From the NCBI RefSeq assembly GCF_042610425.1, contig NZ_JBGJZM010000003.1, positions 1 to 64,000 of the forward strand: a DNA stretch of 64,000 nt. The letters run 5' to 3'. Source of the DNA: Ectobacillus sp042610425 (GTDB lineage Bacteria > Bacillota > Bacilli > Bacillales > Bacillaceae_G). A program made the position numbers and the translations under genes. The notes beneath the pieces are model-generated. The model ran no database searches and was not told where the DNA came from. It saw only the letters and a list, made by a program, of their open reading frames with translations. Below, piece by piece: positions 17,322-26,762 of this stretch; positions within the stretch are counted from its first letter, which is position 1, and every line of letters starts with the position of its first letter.

Positions 17322-18011
17322 ATGTACGATATACATGAATGGAAACATGTGTTTAAGCTTGACCCTAATAAAGAGTTAGGCGATCAGGAGTTAGAACAAA
17401 TTTGTGAGTCTGGAACGGATGCTGTGATCGTAGGCGGAAGTGATGGAATAACATTAGATAATGTATTACATATGCTCGCAGGCATTCGTAGATATAGTGT
17501 TCCTTGTGTGCTAGAAGTATCGAATTTAGAGTCTTTAACACCAGGGTTTGATTACTATTACATACCTTCTGTTTTGAACAGTCAGAACCCGGAATGGATT
17601 ACAGGACTTCATCAAAAAGCATTGAAAGAATTTGGAGATGTCATGAACTGGGAAGAAATTTTGATGGAAGGGTATTGCGTATGTAACCCTGATTCGAAGG
17701 TAGCAAAGCTAACTGAAGCAAATTGTGAGCTTGATGAAAGCGATGTAGTGGCGTATGCACATCTTGCAGATAAGCTACTTCATCTTCCTATTTTTTATTT
17801 AGAATATAGTGGAATGTACGGAGATCTAAATATTGTGAAGCAAGTGAAACAGAACTTAGAACATGCACGGCTTTATTACGGTGGTGGAATTGAAACGGCT
17901 GAGCAGGCAATTGAAATGGCTCAGTATGCAGATACGATTGTCATCGGGAATTTAGTATATGATAACATCAAAGAAGCATTAAAAACAGTACGAGCAGTAA
18001 AAGGGAAGTAA
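17322..18011 (+). CDS. pcrB: Heptaprenylglyceryl phosphate synthase
   Basis: PcrB joins heptaprenyl diphosphate and sn-glycerol-1-phosphate, an archaea-like ether-lipid step found in Bacillus. The 229-residue TIM-barrel protein shows MYDIHEWKHVFKLDPNK at the start, SGTDAVIVGGSDG, the FYLEYSG segment and YYGGGI. I use the ATG at 17322, which follows AAAGAGGTG by 5-6 nt; an in-frame GTG two codons earlier sits inside that site. pcrA follows by 13 nt. Confidence 0.95.
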   Translation: MYDIHEWKHVFKLDPNKELGDQELEQICESGTDAVIVGGSDGITLDNVLHMLAGIRRYSVPCVLEVSNLESLTPGFDYYYIPSVLNSQNPEWITGLHQKALKEFGDVMNWEEILMEGYCVCNPDSKVAKLTEANCELDESDVVAYAHLADKLLHLPIFYLEYSGMYGDLNIVKQVKQNLEHARLYYGGGIETAEQAIEMAQYADTIVIGNLVYDNIKEALKTVRAVKGK

Positions 18012-18024
18012 GGAAGGTGACAAG

Positions 18025-20229
18025 ATGAACAACATTGAAAACATGCTTGCTGGCTTAAATACAGAGCAGCAGAATGCAGTCAAACTAACTGAGGGCCCAC
18101 TATTAATCATGGCTGGAGCAGGAAGTGGGAAGACGCGGGTATTAACGCATCGTATTGCGTATTTACTGCAAGAGAAAGGAATAGCTCCGTGGAATATTGT
18201 AGCCATTACCTTTACGAATAAAGCAGCTCGTGAAATGAGAGAAAGAATTGATAAGCTTGTTGGGGCGGATGCCAATGATGTATGGATTTCAACCTTCCAC
18301 TCCATGTGTGTACGTATATTACGACGTGATATTGACCGTATCGGGATGAACCGTAACTTTACGATTCTTGATAGTAGTGACCAGCTTTCTGTTATGAAGA
18401 CAATCGTGAAAGAGCGTAATATTGATCCGAAAAAATTTGATCCACGCGCGCTAATAGGAAGTATTAGCAGTGCAAAGAATGAATTAATTTCACCCAAGCA
18501 ATTTGCGAAAGAAGCCTCTGCTGATCCGTATGAGCAGTTGGTGAGTGATGTCTACGACGAATATCAAAATCGATTGCGAAAAAACAGTTCTCTTGATTTT
18601 GACGATCTCATTATGACGACTATTCAATTGTTTGAACGGGTGCCGGAAGTATTAGAGTTTTACCAACGTAAATTTCAATACATTCATGTGGATGAATATC
18701 AAGATACAAACAAAGCACAATATATACTAATCAAGATGCTTGCGCAGCGACTTAAGAATTTATGTGTAGTGGGCGATTCCGATCAATCGATTTATCGTTG
18801 GCGCGGGGCAGATATTACCAATATCCTTTCCTTTGAAAAGGATTATCCGAATGCAAAAATGATTATGCTAGAACAAAATTATCGTTCCACAAAAAATATA
18901 CTACAAGCAGCAAACGCCGTAATCGGATACAACAGCAATCGGAAGCCAAAGCAACTATGGACGGAAAATGAAACAGGACGAACGATTTCCTATTATCGTG
19001 CTGTGACGGAACAAGACGAAGGGTATTTTATTGCAAAAAAAATAAGCGAGCAAGTGGCAGCAGGTAAACATAAGTATGATGACTATGCCATATTATACCG
19101 GACAAATGCGCAATCTCGTGTAATAGAAGAAGTACTGCTGAAATCAAATATTCCGTACAAAATGATCGGTGGAACGAAATTCTACGACCGGAAAGAAATT
19201 AAAGATATTTTAGCGTATCTTCGTTTTATTTCAAATCCAGACGATGAAATTAGCTTTAGACGAATTATAAATGTACCAAAACGCGGAATTGGAGCATCTT
19301 CAATTGATAAAATCATAAATTACGGAACAGAACAAAATCTTCCCTTATCTGAAGTACTATCGCAAATTGACTTCGCTGGTTTAAGTGGAAGGATCACGGC
19401 TGCCGTAACACAATTTCATGAACAAACATCAGGCTGGATTCAAATGAGTGATTACGTATCTGTTACCGAACTGGTTGAAGAAGTGCTAGATAAGACTGGA
19501 TACCGGGAAATGTTAAAAAATGAACGATCATTAGAAGCACAATCCCGTTTAGAAAACTTGGACGAATTTTTATCCGTTACACGAAGCTTTGAAGATACAA
19601 GTGAAGATAAAAGTCTAGTTTCCTTCTTAACAGATCTTGCTCTAGTAGCAGATATTGATAAACTGGATGAGGAAACAACGCAAGAAGAAGTATTGCTTAT
19701 GACCATGCATGCTGCAAAGGGACTTGAGTTTCCTGTTGTATTTATTGCGGGAGCTGAGGAGGGTATTTTTCCACATCTTCGTTCTCTTATGGACGAAAAT
19801 GAAATGGAAGAAGAACGACGTCTTGCGTATGTTGCTATTACACGTGCTGAGGAAGAACTATATGTGACCAACGCACAAATGCGTACGCTTTACGGAAAAA
19901 CAAATATGAATCCAGAATCCCGCTTTATATCAGAAATTCCCGCTAATTTAGTAGAGCCGCTTCACCATGTTCCGCAAAAGAAAAAAACAGCTGTGACATC
20001 TGCTAAATCTTCTAAATCTAGTCGCATTATTCAAACGCCGTATAAAACGACAGGCGGGGAGCAATTGGGCTGGCAAGTAGGAGACAAAGCGTCGCACAAA
20101 ATTTGGGGCATCGGTACGGTTGTGAGTGTAAAAGGGGAAAATGAGGGAATGGAGCTAGATATTGCATTTCCTAGTCCAACCGGAATCAAACGATTATTAG
20201 CAAAGTTTGCGCCGATTTCAAAAGTGTGA
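18025..20229 (+). CDS. pcrA: ATP-dependent DNA helicase PcrA
   Basis: PcrA is the essential UvrD-family 3'-5' helicase used in repair, plasmid replication and removing stalled RNA polymerase or RecA. The 734 residues include Walker A GAGSGKT (31-37), the Ia motif ITFTNKAAREM, Walker B VDEYQDTN, QNYRST, and the late TMHAAKGLEF and AYVAITRA motifs. A Tudor-like C-terminal segment (GDKASHKIWG) matches the RNA-polymerase-binding tail of Bacillus PcrA. It sits between pcrB and ligA in the standard order. Confidence 0.97.
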   Translation: MNNIENMLAGLNTEQQNAVKLTEGPLLIMAGAGSGKTRVLTHRIAYLLQEKGIAPWNIVAITFTNKAAREMRERIDKLVGADANDVWISTFHSMCVRILRRDIDRIGMNRNFTILDSSDQLSVMKTIVKERNIDPKKFDPRALIGSISSAKNELISPKQFAKEASADPYEQLVSDVYDEYQNRLRKNSSLDFDDLIMTTIQLFERVPEVLEFYQRKFQYIHVDEYQDTNKAQYILIKMLAQRLKNLCVVGDSDQSIYRWRGADITNILSFEKDYPNAKMIMLEQNYRSTKNILQAANAVIGYNSNRKPKQLWTENETGRTISYYRAVTEQDEGYFIAKKISEQVAAGKHKYDDYAILYRTNAQSRVIEEVLLKSNIPYKMIGGTKFYDRKEIKDILAYLRFISNPDDEISFRRIINVPKRGIGASSIDKIINYGTEQNLPLSEVLSQIDFAGLSGRITAAVTQFHEQTSGWIQMSDYVSVTELVEEVLDKTGYREMLKNERSLEAQSRLENLDEFLSVTRSFEDTSEDKSLVSFLTDLALVADIDKLDEETTQEEVLLMTMHAAKGLEFPVVFIAGAEEGIFPHLRSLMDENEMEEERRLAYVAITRAEEELYVTNAQMRTLYGKTNMNPESRFISEIPANLVEPLHHVPQKKKTAVTSAKSSKSSRIIQTPYKTTGGEQLGWQVGDKASHKIWGIGTVVSVKGENEGMELDIAFPSPTGIKRLLAKFAPISKV

Positions 20230-20244
20230 GGAAAGGATGAGACG

Positions 20245-22254
20245 ATGTCAAACGAAGTGATAAGGGAACGCATCGAAGAGCTACGAGGTATAATAAATAA
20301 ACTAAATCACGAATATTACGTTTTAGACAATCCATCTGTTTCGGATGCCGAATATGATCGTTATATGCAAGAGCTAATACGTCTAGAAGGAGAACATCCT
20401 GAGTTTATATCTGATGAGTCACCAACGGTTCGTATTGGGGGACATGCGTTAGACATGTTTGAAAAGGTCACGCATACTTCCCCGATGCTAAGTCTTGGTA
20501 ATGCTTTTAATGAAGCAGATATTCGCGACTTTGATCGTAAGGTACGCCAAGGAACTGGCAGAGAAAATGTTAGATATGTCTGTGAGCTAAAGATTGACGG
20601 GCTAGCTGTTTCCCTTCATTATGAAGAGGGAAAGTTCGTACAAGGCGCAACCCGCGGAGATGGTGTAATCGGAGAGGATATTACAAGCAATATTAAGACA
20701 ATTAAGGCGATTCCACTTCGCCTGCATCAACCGCTCTCGTTAGAAGCACGAGGCGAGGCATATATGCCCAAGAAGTCGTTTGCAAGAGTGAATCGTGAAA
20801 AAGAAGAACAGGGCGAAATGTTATTTGCTAATCCGCGTAACGCCGCAGCAGGTTCATTACGTCAGCTTGATCCAAAAATAACAGCAAAAAGACATCTCTC
20901 CTTTTTTGTTTATGCGATGGCGGGGCTAGAAGGGCAGCCGATTGCTTCTCATAGCGAAGCACTGAACTTCTTTGGTGAACTAGGGTTTAAAACGAATCCT
21001 CATCGCAGAGTTTGCGAAACAATCGAGGATGTACTTGCCTATGTAGAGGAATGGCAGGAAAAGCGCCCGACACTTGATTATGAAATAGATGGCATTGTCA
21101 TTAAAGTAGATGAGATAGAATTACAAAATATACTCGGAACAACTGTGAAAAGTCCGCGCTGGGCAATAGCATATAAATTTCCAGCCGAAGAGGTTGTAAC
21201 GAAGTTAGTAAGTATTGAATTAAATGTAGGTCGTACAGGTGTTGTCACGCCGACTGCAAACCTAGAACCTGTTCGCGTCGCCGGAACGATTGTGCGCCGT
21301 GCTTCTCTCCATAACGAAGATCTTATCCGTGAAAAGGACATTCGCATTGGTGATTTTGTTGTAGTGAAAAAGGCGGGAGATATTATTCCAGAAGTCGTGC
21401 ATCCGTTGGTAGAGCGTAGAACGGGGACTGAACAAGAATTTCATATGCCGTCCCATTGCCCAGAATGTAAGGATGAACTGGTGAGATTGGAGGGAGAAGT
21501 TGCCCTGCGCTGCTTAAATCCTGCTTGTCCGGCACAAATTCGGGAAGGATTCATTCATTTCGTTTCGAGGGATGCGATGAATATTGACGGACTTGGGGAA
21601 CGCGTTATTACACAGTTATACGAAGAGAAGCTTGTGCATACTGTTGCTGATATTTACACGTTAACGAAGGAGCAATTGCTCGCATTAGAACGATTTGGTG
21701 AGAAATCGGCCACGAATTTACTCGCTGCTATTCAATCGTCGAAACAAAACTCCCTAGAGAAGCTTCTTTTTGGTCTTGGTATTCGCCACGTAGGAGCGAA
21801 AGCAGCACGTACGTTAGCCCTTCATTTCGAAACAATGGAACACTTACGACAAGCTACCGTAGAAGAATTGACTATTATCAATGAAATTGGAGAAAAAATG
21901 GCGAGTTCGATCGTTGCCTATTTTGCAAACGAAGAGGTTCATCACCTACTAGCGAAGCTCCAAGAGTATGGTGTTACGATGACTTATAAAGGTGCAACAT
22001 TATCAGAAGTAGAGACAGTTGACTCTTACTTTTCTGGTAAATCCATTGTCCTAACAGGCAAGTTAGCAACGATGGGACGAAGCGAAGCAAAGAAAGAAAT
22101 TGAAGCACGAGGCGGTAATGTAGTAGGCAGCGTAAGTAAAAATACAGATTTAGTGATCGTCGGAGAAGCAGCTGGATCAAAGCTTGCACAAGCAGAAAAA
22201 TTTAGTATTGAGATTTGGGATGAAGATAGATTTACTATGGAGTTAAAAAAATAG
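20245..22254 (+). CDS. ligA: NAD-dependent DNA ligase
   Basis: LigA seals nicks in replication and repair with NAD as cofactor. The 669-residue protein has the AMP-accepting Lys in CELKIDG (Lys116), an OB-fold region after VGRTGVVTPTA, a zinc finger with CPECKDE and CLNPACPAQ, helix-hairpin-helix repeats and a C-terminal BRCT domain (GKSIVLTGKL onward). It begins 15 nt after pcrA and is followed by camS. Confidence 0.97.
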   Translation: MSNEVIRERIEELRGIINKLNHEYYVLDNPSVSDAEYDRYMQELIRLEGEHPEFISDESPTVRIGGHALDMFEKVTHTSPMLSLGNAFNEADIRDFDRKVRQGTGRENVRYVCELKIDGLAVSLHYEEGKFVQGATRGDGVIGEDITSNIKTIKAIPLRLHQPLSLEARGEAYMPKKSFARVNREKEEQGEMLFANPRNAAAGSLRQLDPKITAKRHLSFFVYAMAGLEGQPIASHSEALNFFGELGFKTNPHRRVCETIEDVLAYVEEWQEKRPTLDYEIDGIVIKVDEIELQNILGTTVKSPRWAIAYKFPAEEVVTKLVSIELNVGRTGVVTPTANLEPVRVAGTIVRRASLHNEDLIREKDIRIGDFVVVKKAGDIIPEVVHPLVERRTGTEQEFHMPSHCPECKDELVRLEGEVALRCLNPACPAQIREGFIHFVSRDAMNIDGLGERVITQLYEEKLVHTVADIYTLTKEQLLALERFGEKSATNLLAAIQSSKQNSLEKLLFGLGIRHVGAKAARTLALHFETMEHLRQATVEELTIINEIGEKMASSIVAYFANEEVHHLLAKLQEYGVTMTYKGATLSEVETVDSYFSGKSIVLTGKLATMGRSEAKKEIEARGGNVVGSVSKNTDLVIVGEAAGSKLAQAEKFSIEIWDEDRFTMELKK

Positions 22255-22269
22255 AGGTGCGAACGAAAA

Positions 22270-23484
22270 ATGAAAAAACTAGTAGTGCTACTAATAAGTC
22301 TCGGTCTTACTCTTACCGGATGTAGTTCGAGTTTGCAGAAGAATGGACAGACTACGCAACAGTCAACGCAAACGAAGGATAATTCTATCGTTCCGAAATA
22401 TTCTATTTCGGATCAATATTACAAGACGATTCTCCCTTTTAAAGCTGGAGCAGCGCGGGGATTAGTGTTACAAGGATTAAATACTCGCTTGGATGTGGAT
22501 GAGTATGAATCAGGTCTTATGCGTATTGCACAAAACACGTTTAATACAAAGGATTACTATTTTCAAGAAGGACAATATTTAGATTCAACGGTCACACAGC
22601 AGTTATTACTCCGTAAACGAACTGATTCACAGCAGAAGGATGCCGAGGCTAAGGCGGCGCCAACAAGTGGAAAAAGTAGTAGTATACCGAATATCGGTCT
22701 AAACCCAGTCTATGACCCAAATGCAGCAGGCACAACGGATCAAAAAAACACAAAAAGCCCGATCTACCTTGCAAATATTTTAGAACATGATTTTATGACA
22801 AAGGATAGTAGTGGAAATGCAAAATTAGGCGGCATTGTCATCGGACTTGCGATGAACAGTGTTTACTATACCAATCTTCCCGATAATGAAGGCGGCTATC
22901 CTCGTGAGTATGAGATTCCGCTTCAAGATGCGATTACGCAAGGAAAACAAATGGCACAATCTGTCTTGGATACGTTATATAAAAAAAGTACAGATGCGAA
23001 GAATGTTCCAATTACGATTGCAATCTATCGTCAGCAAACAAAATCGTCCCTTGTTCCAGGCAATTATGTTACGTATGTTAATTTAGATAAGGGACAGACG
23101 AGAGTAGACGGCTGGAAGGATGTTAACGAGAAATACTATTTGTTCCCATCTACGCAGGCTTCTAACGATGTTAGAGAAGATGCAACAAGACTTTTAAATT
23201 TTAAAACGAGTATTTCTGATTATTTTCCAAATAACTTTACAGCTGTTGTTGGAAAAGGGTTTTACAAGGATAATCAGTTGAAGAGTTTGGATTTAGATAT
23301 TCCCGTTCAATTTAATGGAAAAGCAGAGGTAATAGGATTCACACAATATGTTGCAAGTCTTGTGATGGATCAATTTCCAAACTATATTAAAGTACAAGTG
23401 AATATTCATTCCGTTGATAAGCCAGAGGCTATTATCGTTCGTGATGTGAACCAAGATAAACCAACCGTTCAAGTTTTTGATTAA
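22270..23484 (+). CDS. camS: CamS-family sex pheromone lipoprotein
   Basis: The 404-residue protein has a lipoprotein signal peptide ending TLTGC, with the lipid-modified Cys at 18. The mature part is rich in polar residues and matches the CamS family (YerH in B. subtilis), which follows ligA in Bacillus. In Enterococcus and Staphylococcus the CamS signal peptide is processed into a short pheromone; whether that happens here is unknown. The protein is expected on the outer face of the membrane. It ends the pcrB-ligA operon; a terminator follows within 10 nt. Confidence 0.9.
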   Translation: MKKLVVLLISLGLTLTGCSSSLQKNGQTTQQSTQTKDNSIVPKYSISDQYYKTILPFKAGAARGLVLQGLNTRLDVDEYESGLMRIAQNTFNTKDYYFQEGQYLDSTVTQQLLLRKRTDSQQKDAEAKAAPTSGKSSSIPNIGLNPVYDPNAAGTTDQKNTKSPIYLANILEHDFMTKDSSGNAKLGGIVIGLAMNSVYYTNLPDNEGGYPREYEIPLQDAITQGKQMAQSVLDTLYKKSTDAKNVPITIAIYRQQTKSSLVPGNYVTYVNLDKGQTRVDGWKDVNEKYYLFPSTQASNDVREDATRLLNFKTSISDYFPNNFTAVVGKGFYKDNQLKSLDLDIPVQFNGKAEVIGFTQYVASLVMDQFPNYIKVQVNIHSVDKPEAIIVRDVNQDKPTVQVFD

Positions 23485-23487
23485 GGA

Positions 23488-23524
23488 TTGGCTGTTTCCT
23501 TTGTTTGAGGGAACAGCCTTTTAC
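23488..23524 (+). terminator. Terminator after camS
   Basis: GGCTGTTTCC (from 23490) pairs with GGGAACAGCC (to 23518) around a 9-nt loop, followed by TTTT. It closes the pcrB-pcrA-ligA-camS operon. Confidence 0.85.
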
Positions 23525-23556
23525 ATATTTTACAATTGAATAGAGGGAAAGTGAGT

Positions 23557-24330
23557 ATGGAGCATCTGAGTATAGAAATCATATTATTCCTTATGGCATT
23601 TGGGTTTTTAGCATCATTTATTGATTCGGTTGTCGGGGGAGGCGGACTTATTTCAATTCCCGCTTTGCTTTTTCTTGGATTACCCCCTTCTGCTGCGATT
23701 GCAACGAATAAGCTTGCAGCAACAATGGGTTCCTTAACGAGTACGGTGTACTTTATACGCCAAAAGAAGGTAGATATGCGTATTATGAAACGGTTGCTAC
23801 CGTATACGATAGCCGGAGCTTTTGTCGGTGCTTTGGTTGTACGATTTATATCATCAGAAATATTACGACCACTTGTATTAGTATTACTCGTCATGGTAGC
23901 CCTCTACATTTTTATAAAAAAAGATTGGGGATCGACTTCTACCTATCGTGGTTTAACGAAAGGAAAACGAGTTCTGTTTCTAGCCATTATTTTGGCAATC
24001 GGTTTCTATGACGGTTTCTTCGGTCCTGGAACGGGTTCTTTTCTTATTTTCGCTTTTTTAATGATTGGGTTTGATTTTATTCATGCGGCTGCGAGTGGTC
24101 GTATGTTAAATTTCGCTAGCAATATCACAGCATTGATTACATTTCTATTTTTAGGTGCCATCCATTTTGAATATGGTATAATAATGGGTCTTTCGATGGT
24201 TATTGGTGCATTTGCTGGAACGAAATTCGCAGTGAACAAAGGTGTAGGCTATGTACGGATTTTATTTCTTATCGTCACGGTTTTATTAATTGGAAAAAAT
24301 GTTGTGGAGTATTTTCATTTAATACAATAG
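23557..24330 (+). CDS. TauE/SafE-family sulfite or anion exporter
   Basis: A 257-residue membrane protein with about eight hydrophobic segments. The two typical glycine-rich repeats are seen: SVVGGGGLISIPALLFLG near the N-terminus and GFYDGFFGPGTGSFL in the middle. TauE/SafE proteins export sulfite, sulfoacetate or other small anions; the substrate here is not evident. The ATG at 23557 has GAGGGAAAG upstream and gives a family-like N-terminus. It is monocistronic and convergent with the LOG gene. Confidence 0.9.
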   Translation: MEHLSIEIILFLMAFGFLASFIDSVVGGGGLISIPALLFLGLPPSAAIATNKLAATMGSLTSTVYFIRQKKVDMRIMKRLLPYTIAGAFVGALVVRFISSEILRPLVLVLLVMVALYIFIKKDWGSTSTYRGLTKGKRVLFLAIILAIGFYDGFFGPGTGSFLIFAFLMIGFDFIHAAASGRMLNFASNITALITFLFLGAIHFEYGIIMGLSMVIGAFAGTKFAVNKGVGYVRILFLIVTVLLIGKNVVEYFHLIQ

Positions 24331-24343
24331 TCTTAATGCAGGA

Positions 24344-24371
24344 GAAAAGGGGAGCTTATGCTGCCCTTTTT
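24344..24371. terminator. Bidirectional terminator, exporter and LOG genes
   Basis: AAAAGGGGAGC pairs with GCTGCCCTTTT (one mismatch) around a 4-nt loop, with T-rich and A-rich flanks. It lies between two convergent genes and can end both. Confidence 0.75.
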
Positions 24372-24374
24372 TAA

Positions 24375-24962
24375 TTATATGGAGTCGGGTATTTGCTTCC
24401 ATTTGTTTCCTAACACAGGCGGGGTATATTGCTTCATTTGTTGTAATAGTTCTGCTGCATTATCAGCTGATACCATAAGATCTAAATGGTTAGGATTCAT
24501 AAATTCTTCCGTTACCGCATGCTTTGTCATGGCAAGTAAAGGGTTGTAGTAGCCTTCGATGTTGTAGAGTCCAATCGGTTTTTTATGAATACCAATTTGA
24601 GCCCAGCAAAGCGATTCAAACAGCTCTTCCAGCGTACCATATCCTCCTGGAAGCGCAACAAAGCCATCGGCCATTTCATTCATCGTTGCCTTACGTTCGT
24701 GCATATCATTTACTTCGATAAGCTGTGATATATGTGGATGAACCATTTCACCGATAAATAGTCCCTTTGGCATAATTCCAATAACAGTACCCCCAAGATC
24801 GAGTACGGTGTTCGCTAGTTCTCCCATTAAGCCTATGCGGGACCCACCATAAATTAATTGTAAGTCTTGCTTAACAATCTCCTCGCCAAGCAGTCTTGCA
24901 TGCTCTTTATATTGCGAGCGGATTCCTAGATTCGAGCCTGCATATACACAAATATTCTTCAT
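24375..24962 (-). CDS. LOG-family protein (TIGR00730)
   Basis: The 195-residue Rossmann-fold protein carries the LOG signatures: CVYAGSN at the start, GGSRIGLMG and PGGYGTLEE. Family members hydrolyse nucleoside 5'-monophosphates of cytokinin type to base and ribose phosphate; the bacterial in vivo substrate is often unclear. The ATG at 24962 follows GGGGTGAAAG, a good ribosome binding site, and gives the standard N-terminus. The 198-nt gap upstream separates it from the divergent rocA. Confidence 0.92.
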   Translation of the reverse strand: MKNICVYAGSNLGIRSQYKEHARLLGEEIVKQDLQLIYGGSRIGLMGELANTVLDLGGTVIGIMPKGLFIGEMVHPHISQLIEVNDMHERKATMNEMADGFVALPGGYGTLEELFESLCWAQIGIHKKPIGLYNIEGYYNPLLAMTKHAVTEEFMNPNHLDLMVSADNAAELLQQMKQYTPPVLGNKWKQIPDSI

Positions 24963-25160
24963 GCTTTCACCCCAGTACATAAATACCATACAGTCGTATC
25001 GTACCGCATATTGTTTGGAACGTAAAGAGAATAGCTGACATACCTAAGAAGTGATAATTTCTAGTATGACATAAAGGATTCTATACTATATTGTTTGAAT
25101 ATTAATAATATACAAAATAATGTAAAAATACCGCTATTTTAAAAAAGGAGGCTTTATTCT

Positions 25161-26708
25161 ATGGTAGTAGCTTATAAACATGAGCCGTTTACTGATTTCA
25201 AAATAGGTAGCAATAAACTTGCGTTTGAAGAAGGATTACAAAAAGTAAATTCCTATCTTGGTCAGCAATATCCGCTTCGAATTGGTGAGACACAGATTAT
25301 GACGGATGAAAAAATTGTTTCAAGAAATCCTGCAAATCGAGAAGAAATTATCGGTTATGTTTCTAAAGCAAGCCGGGAGCTGGCTGAGAAGGCGATGAAG
25401 GTGGCAGATGAGACATTCCAGACGTGGCGAAAGTCGAAAGCTGATATGCGTGCTGATATTCTATTTCGCGCGGCAGCGATAATTAGAAGAAGAAAGCATG
25501 AGTTTTCCGCCCTCTTAGTGAAGGAAGCGGGAAAGCCATGGAATGAAGCGGACGGAGATACTGCGGAGGCAATTGATTTTCTTGAGTACTATGGACGTCA
25601 AATGCTCACGATTAAAGATGGTATACAAGTGCAAAGCCGTGCATCTGAGAATAATCGGTTTACCTATATTCCACTTGGAGTGGGTGTGATTATTTCTCCG
25701 TGGAATTTTCCACTTGCTATTATGGTTGGAACGACGGTAGCAGCTATAGTGGCTGGGAATACAGTTGTATTAAAACCTGCTAGTGCTACGCCTGTAATTG
25801 CTGCAAAATTTGCTGAAGTATTAGAAGAAGCAGGACTTCCAGCAGGCGTTCTCAATTTTTTACCTGGAAGTGGAAGTGATGTAGGAGATTATTTAGTCGA
25901 TCACCCTCGAACACGCTTTATTAGCTTTACTGGATCGAAAGAGGTGGGATTACGTATTTATGAGCGAGCTTCCAAAGTACATCCTGGTCAGATCTGGTTA
26001 AAACGAGTGATTGCTGAGATGGGAGGTAAGGATACGATTATTGTAGATAAAGAAGCTGATTTAGAATTAGCTGCTCGTTCGATTGCGGCTTCATCGTTCG
26101 GATTTGCAGGACAGAAATGTTCGGCCTGTTCGCGGGCGATTGTTGTAGAAGATGTGTATGATGTTGTATTAGAACGAACAATTGAGTTAACGAAGGAATG
26201 GCAGCTGGGAAATCCGGAAGACAGCAGTATAAATATTGGACCGGTGATTGATCAAAATGCGTACGAAAAAATTATGAGTTATATTCAAGTAGGAAAAGAA
26301 GAGGGCACGATAAAGCTAGGAGGAGAGGGAGATAATCAGATAGGATGGTTTATCAAGCCAACGATTATTGCTGATGTTCCAGAAGATGCTCGTGTTATGA
26401 AGGAAGAAATTTTCGGACCGGTCGTTGCGTTTTGTAAGGCAACTGATTTTGATCATGCGCTTGCCATCGCAAATAATACGGAATATGGATTAACAGGAGC
26501 AGTTATTACAAACAATCGGGCTCATATGGAACAAGCACGTGAAGATTTTTATGTAGGTAATTTATATTTTAACCGAGGTTGTACAGGCGCTATTGTAGGG
26601 TATCAGCCGTTTGGAGGTTTTAATATGTCTGGTACAGACTCGAAGGCAGGAGGCCCAGATTACTTGCTTCTTCATATGCAAGGAAAAACGACATCCGAAA
26701 TGTTATAA
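25161..26708 (+). CDS. rocA: 1-pyrroline-5-carboxylate dehydrogenase
   Basis: RocA oxidises 1-pyrroline-5-carboxylate (glutamate semialdehyde) to glutamate with NAD, in arginine and proline breakdown. The 515-residue aldehyde dehydrogenase shows SPWNFPLAI, the FTGSKEVG nucleotide loop, the catalytic Glu in AEMGGKD and the catalytic Cys in GQKCSACSR. AAAGGAGG lies upstream of the ATG. It stands alone, as in the same position downstream of camS in B. cereus relatives; no proline dehydrogenase is next to it. Length matches the family exactly. Confidence 0.94.
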   Translation: MVVAYKHEPFTDFKIGSNKLAFEEGLQKVNSYLGQQYPLRIGETQIMTDEKIVSRNPANREEIIGYVSKASRELAEKAMKVADETFQTWRKSKADMRADILFRAAAIIRRRKHEFSALLVKEAGKPWNEADGDTAEAIDFLEYYGRQMLTIKDGIQVQSRASENNRFTYIPLGVGVIISPWNFPLAIMVGTTVAAIVAGNTVVLKPASATPVIAAKFAEVLEEAGLPAGVLNFLPGSGSDVGDYLVDHPRTRFISFTGSKEVGLRIYERASKVHPGQIWLKRVIAEMGGKDTIIVDKEADLELAARSIAASSFGFAGQKCSACSRAIVVEDVYDVVLERTIELTKEWQLGNPEDSSINIGPVIDQNAYEKIMSYIQVGKEEGTIKLGGEGDNQIGWFIKPTIIADVPEDARVMKEEIFGPVVAFCKATDFDHALAIANNTEYGLTGAVITNNRAHMEQAREDFYVGNLYFNRGCTGAIVGYQPFGGFNMSGTDSKAGGPDYLLLHMQGKTTSEML

Positions 26709-26725
26709 AAGGATATGGATAGAAA

Positions 26726-26756
26726 AAACAGAGAGAAGCATACATTCTCTCTGTTT
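26726..26756. terminator. Bidirectional terminator, rocA and SH3b gene
   Basis: AAACAGAGAGAA (26726-26737) pairs with TTCTCTCTGTTT (26745-26756). It lies between the ends of two convergent genes. Confidence 0.75.
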
Positions 26757-26762
26757 CGATAT

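Noticed and set aside
22270..23484. Peptide pheromone encoded in the CamS signal peptide
   Set aside because: The processing is known in other genera, but nothing in this sequence alone supports pheromone activity here.
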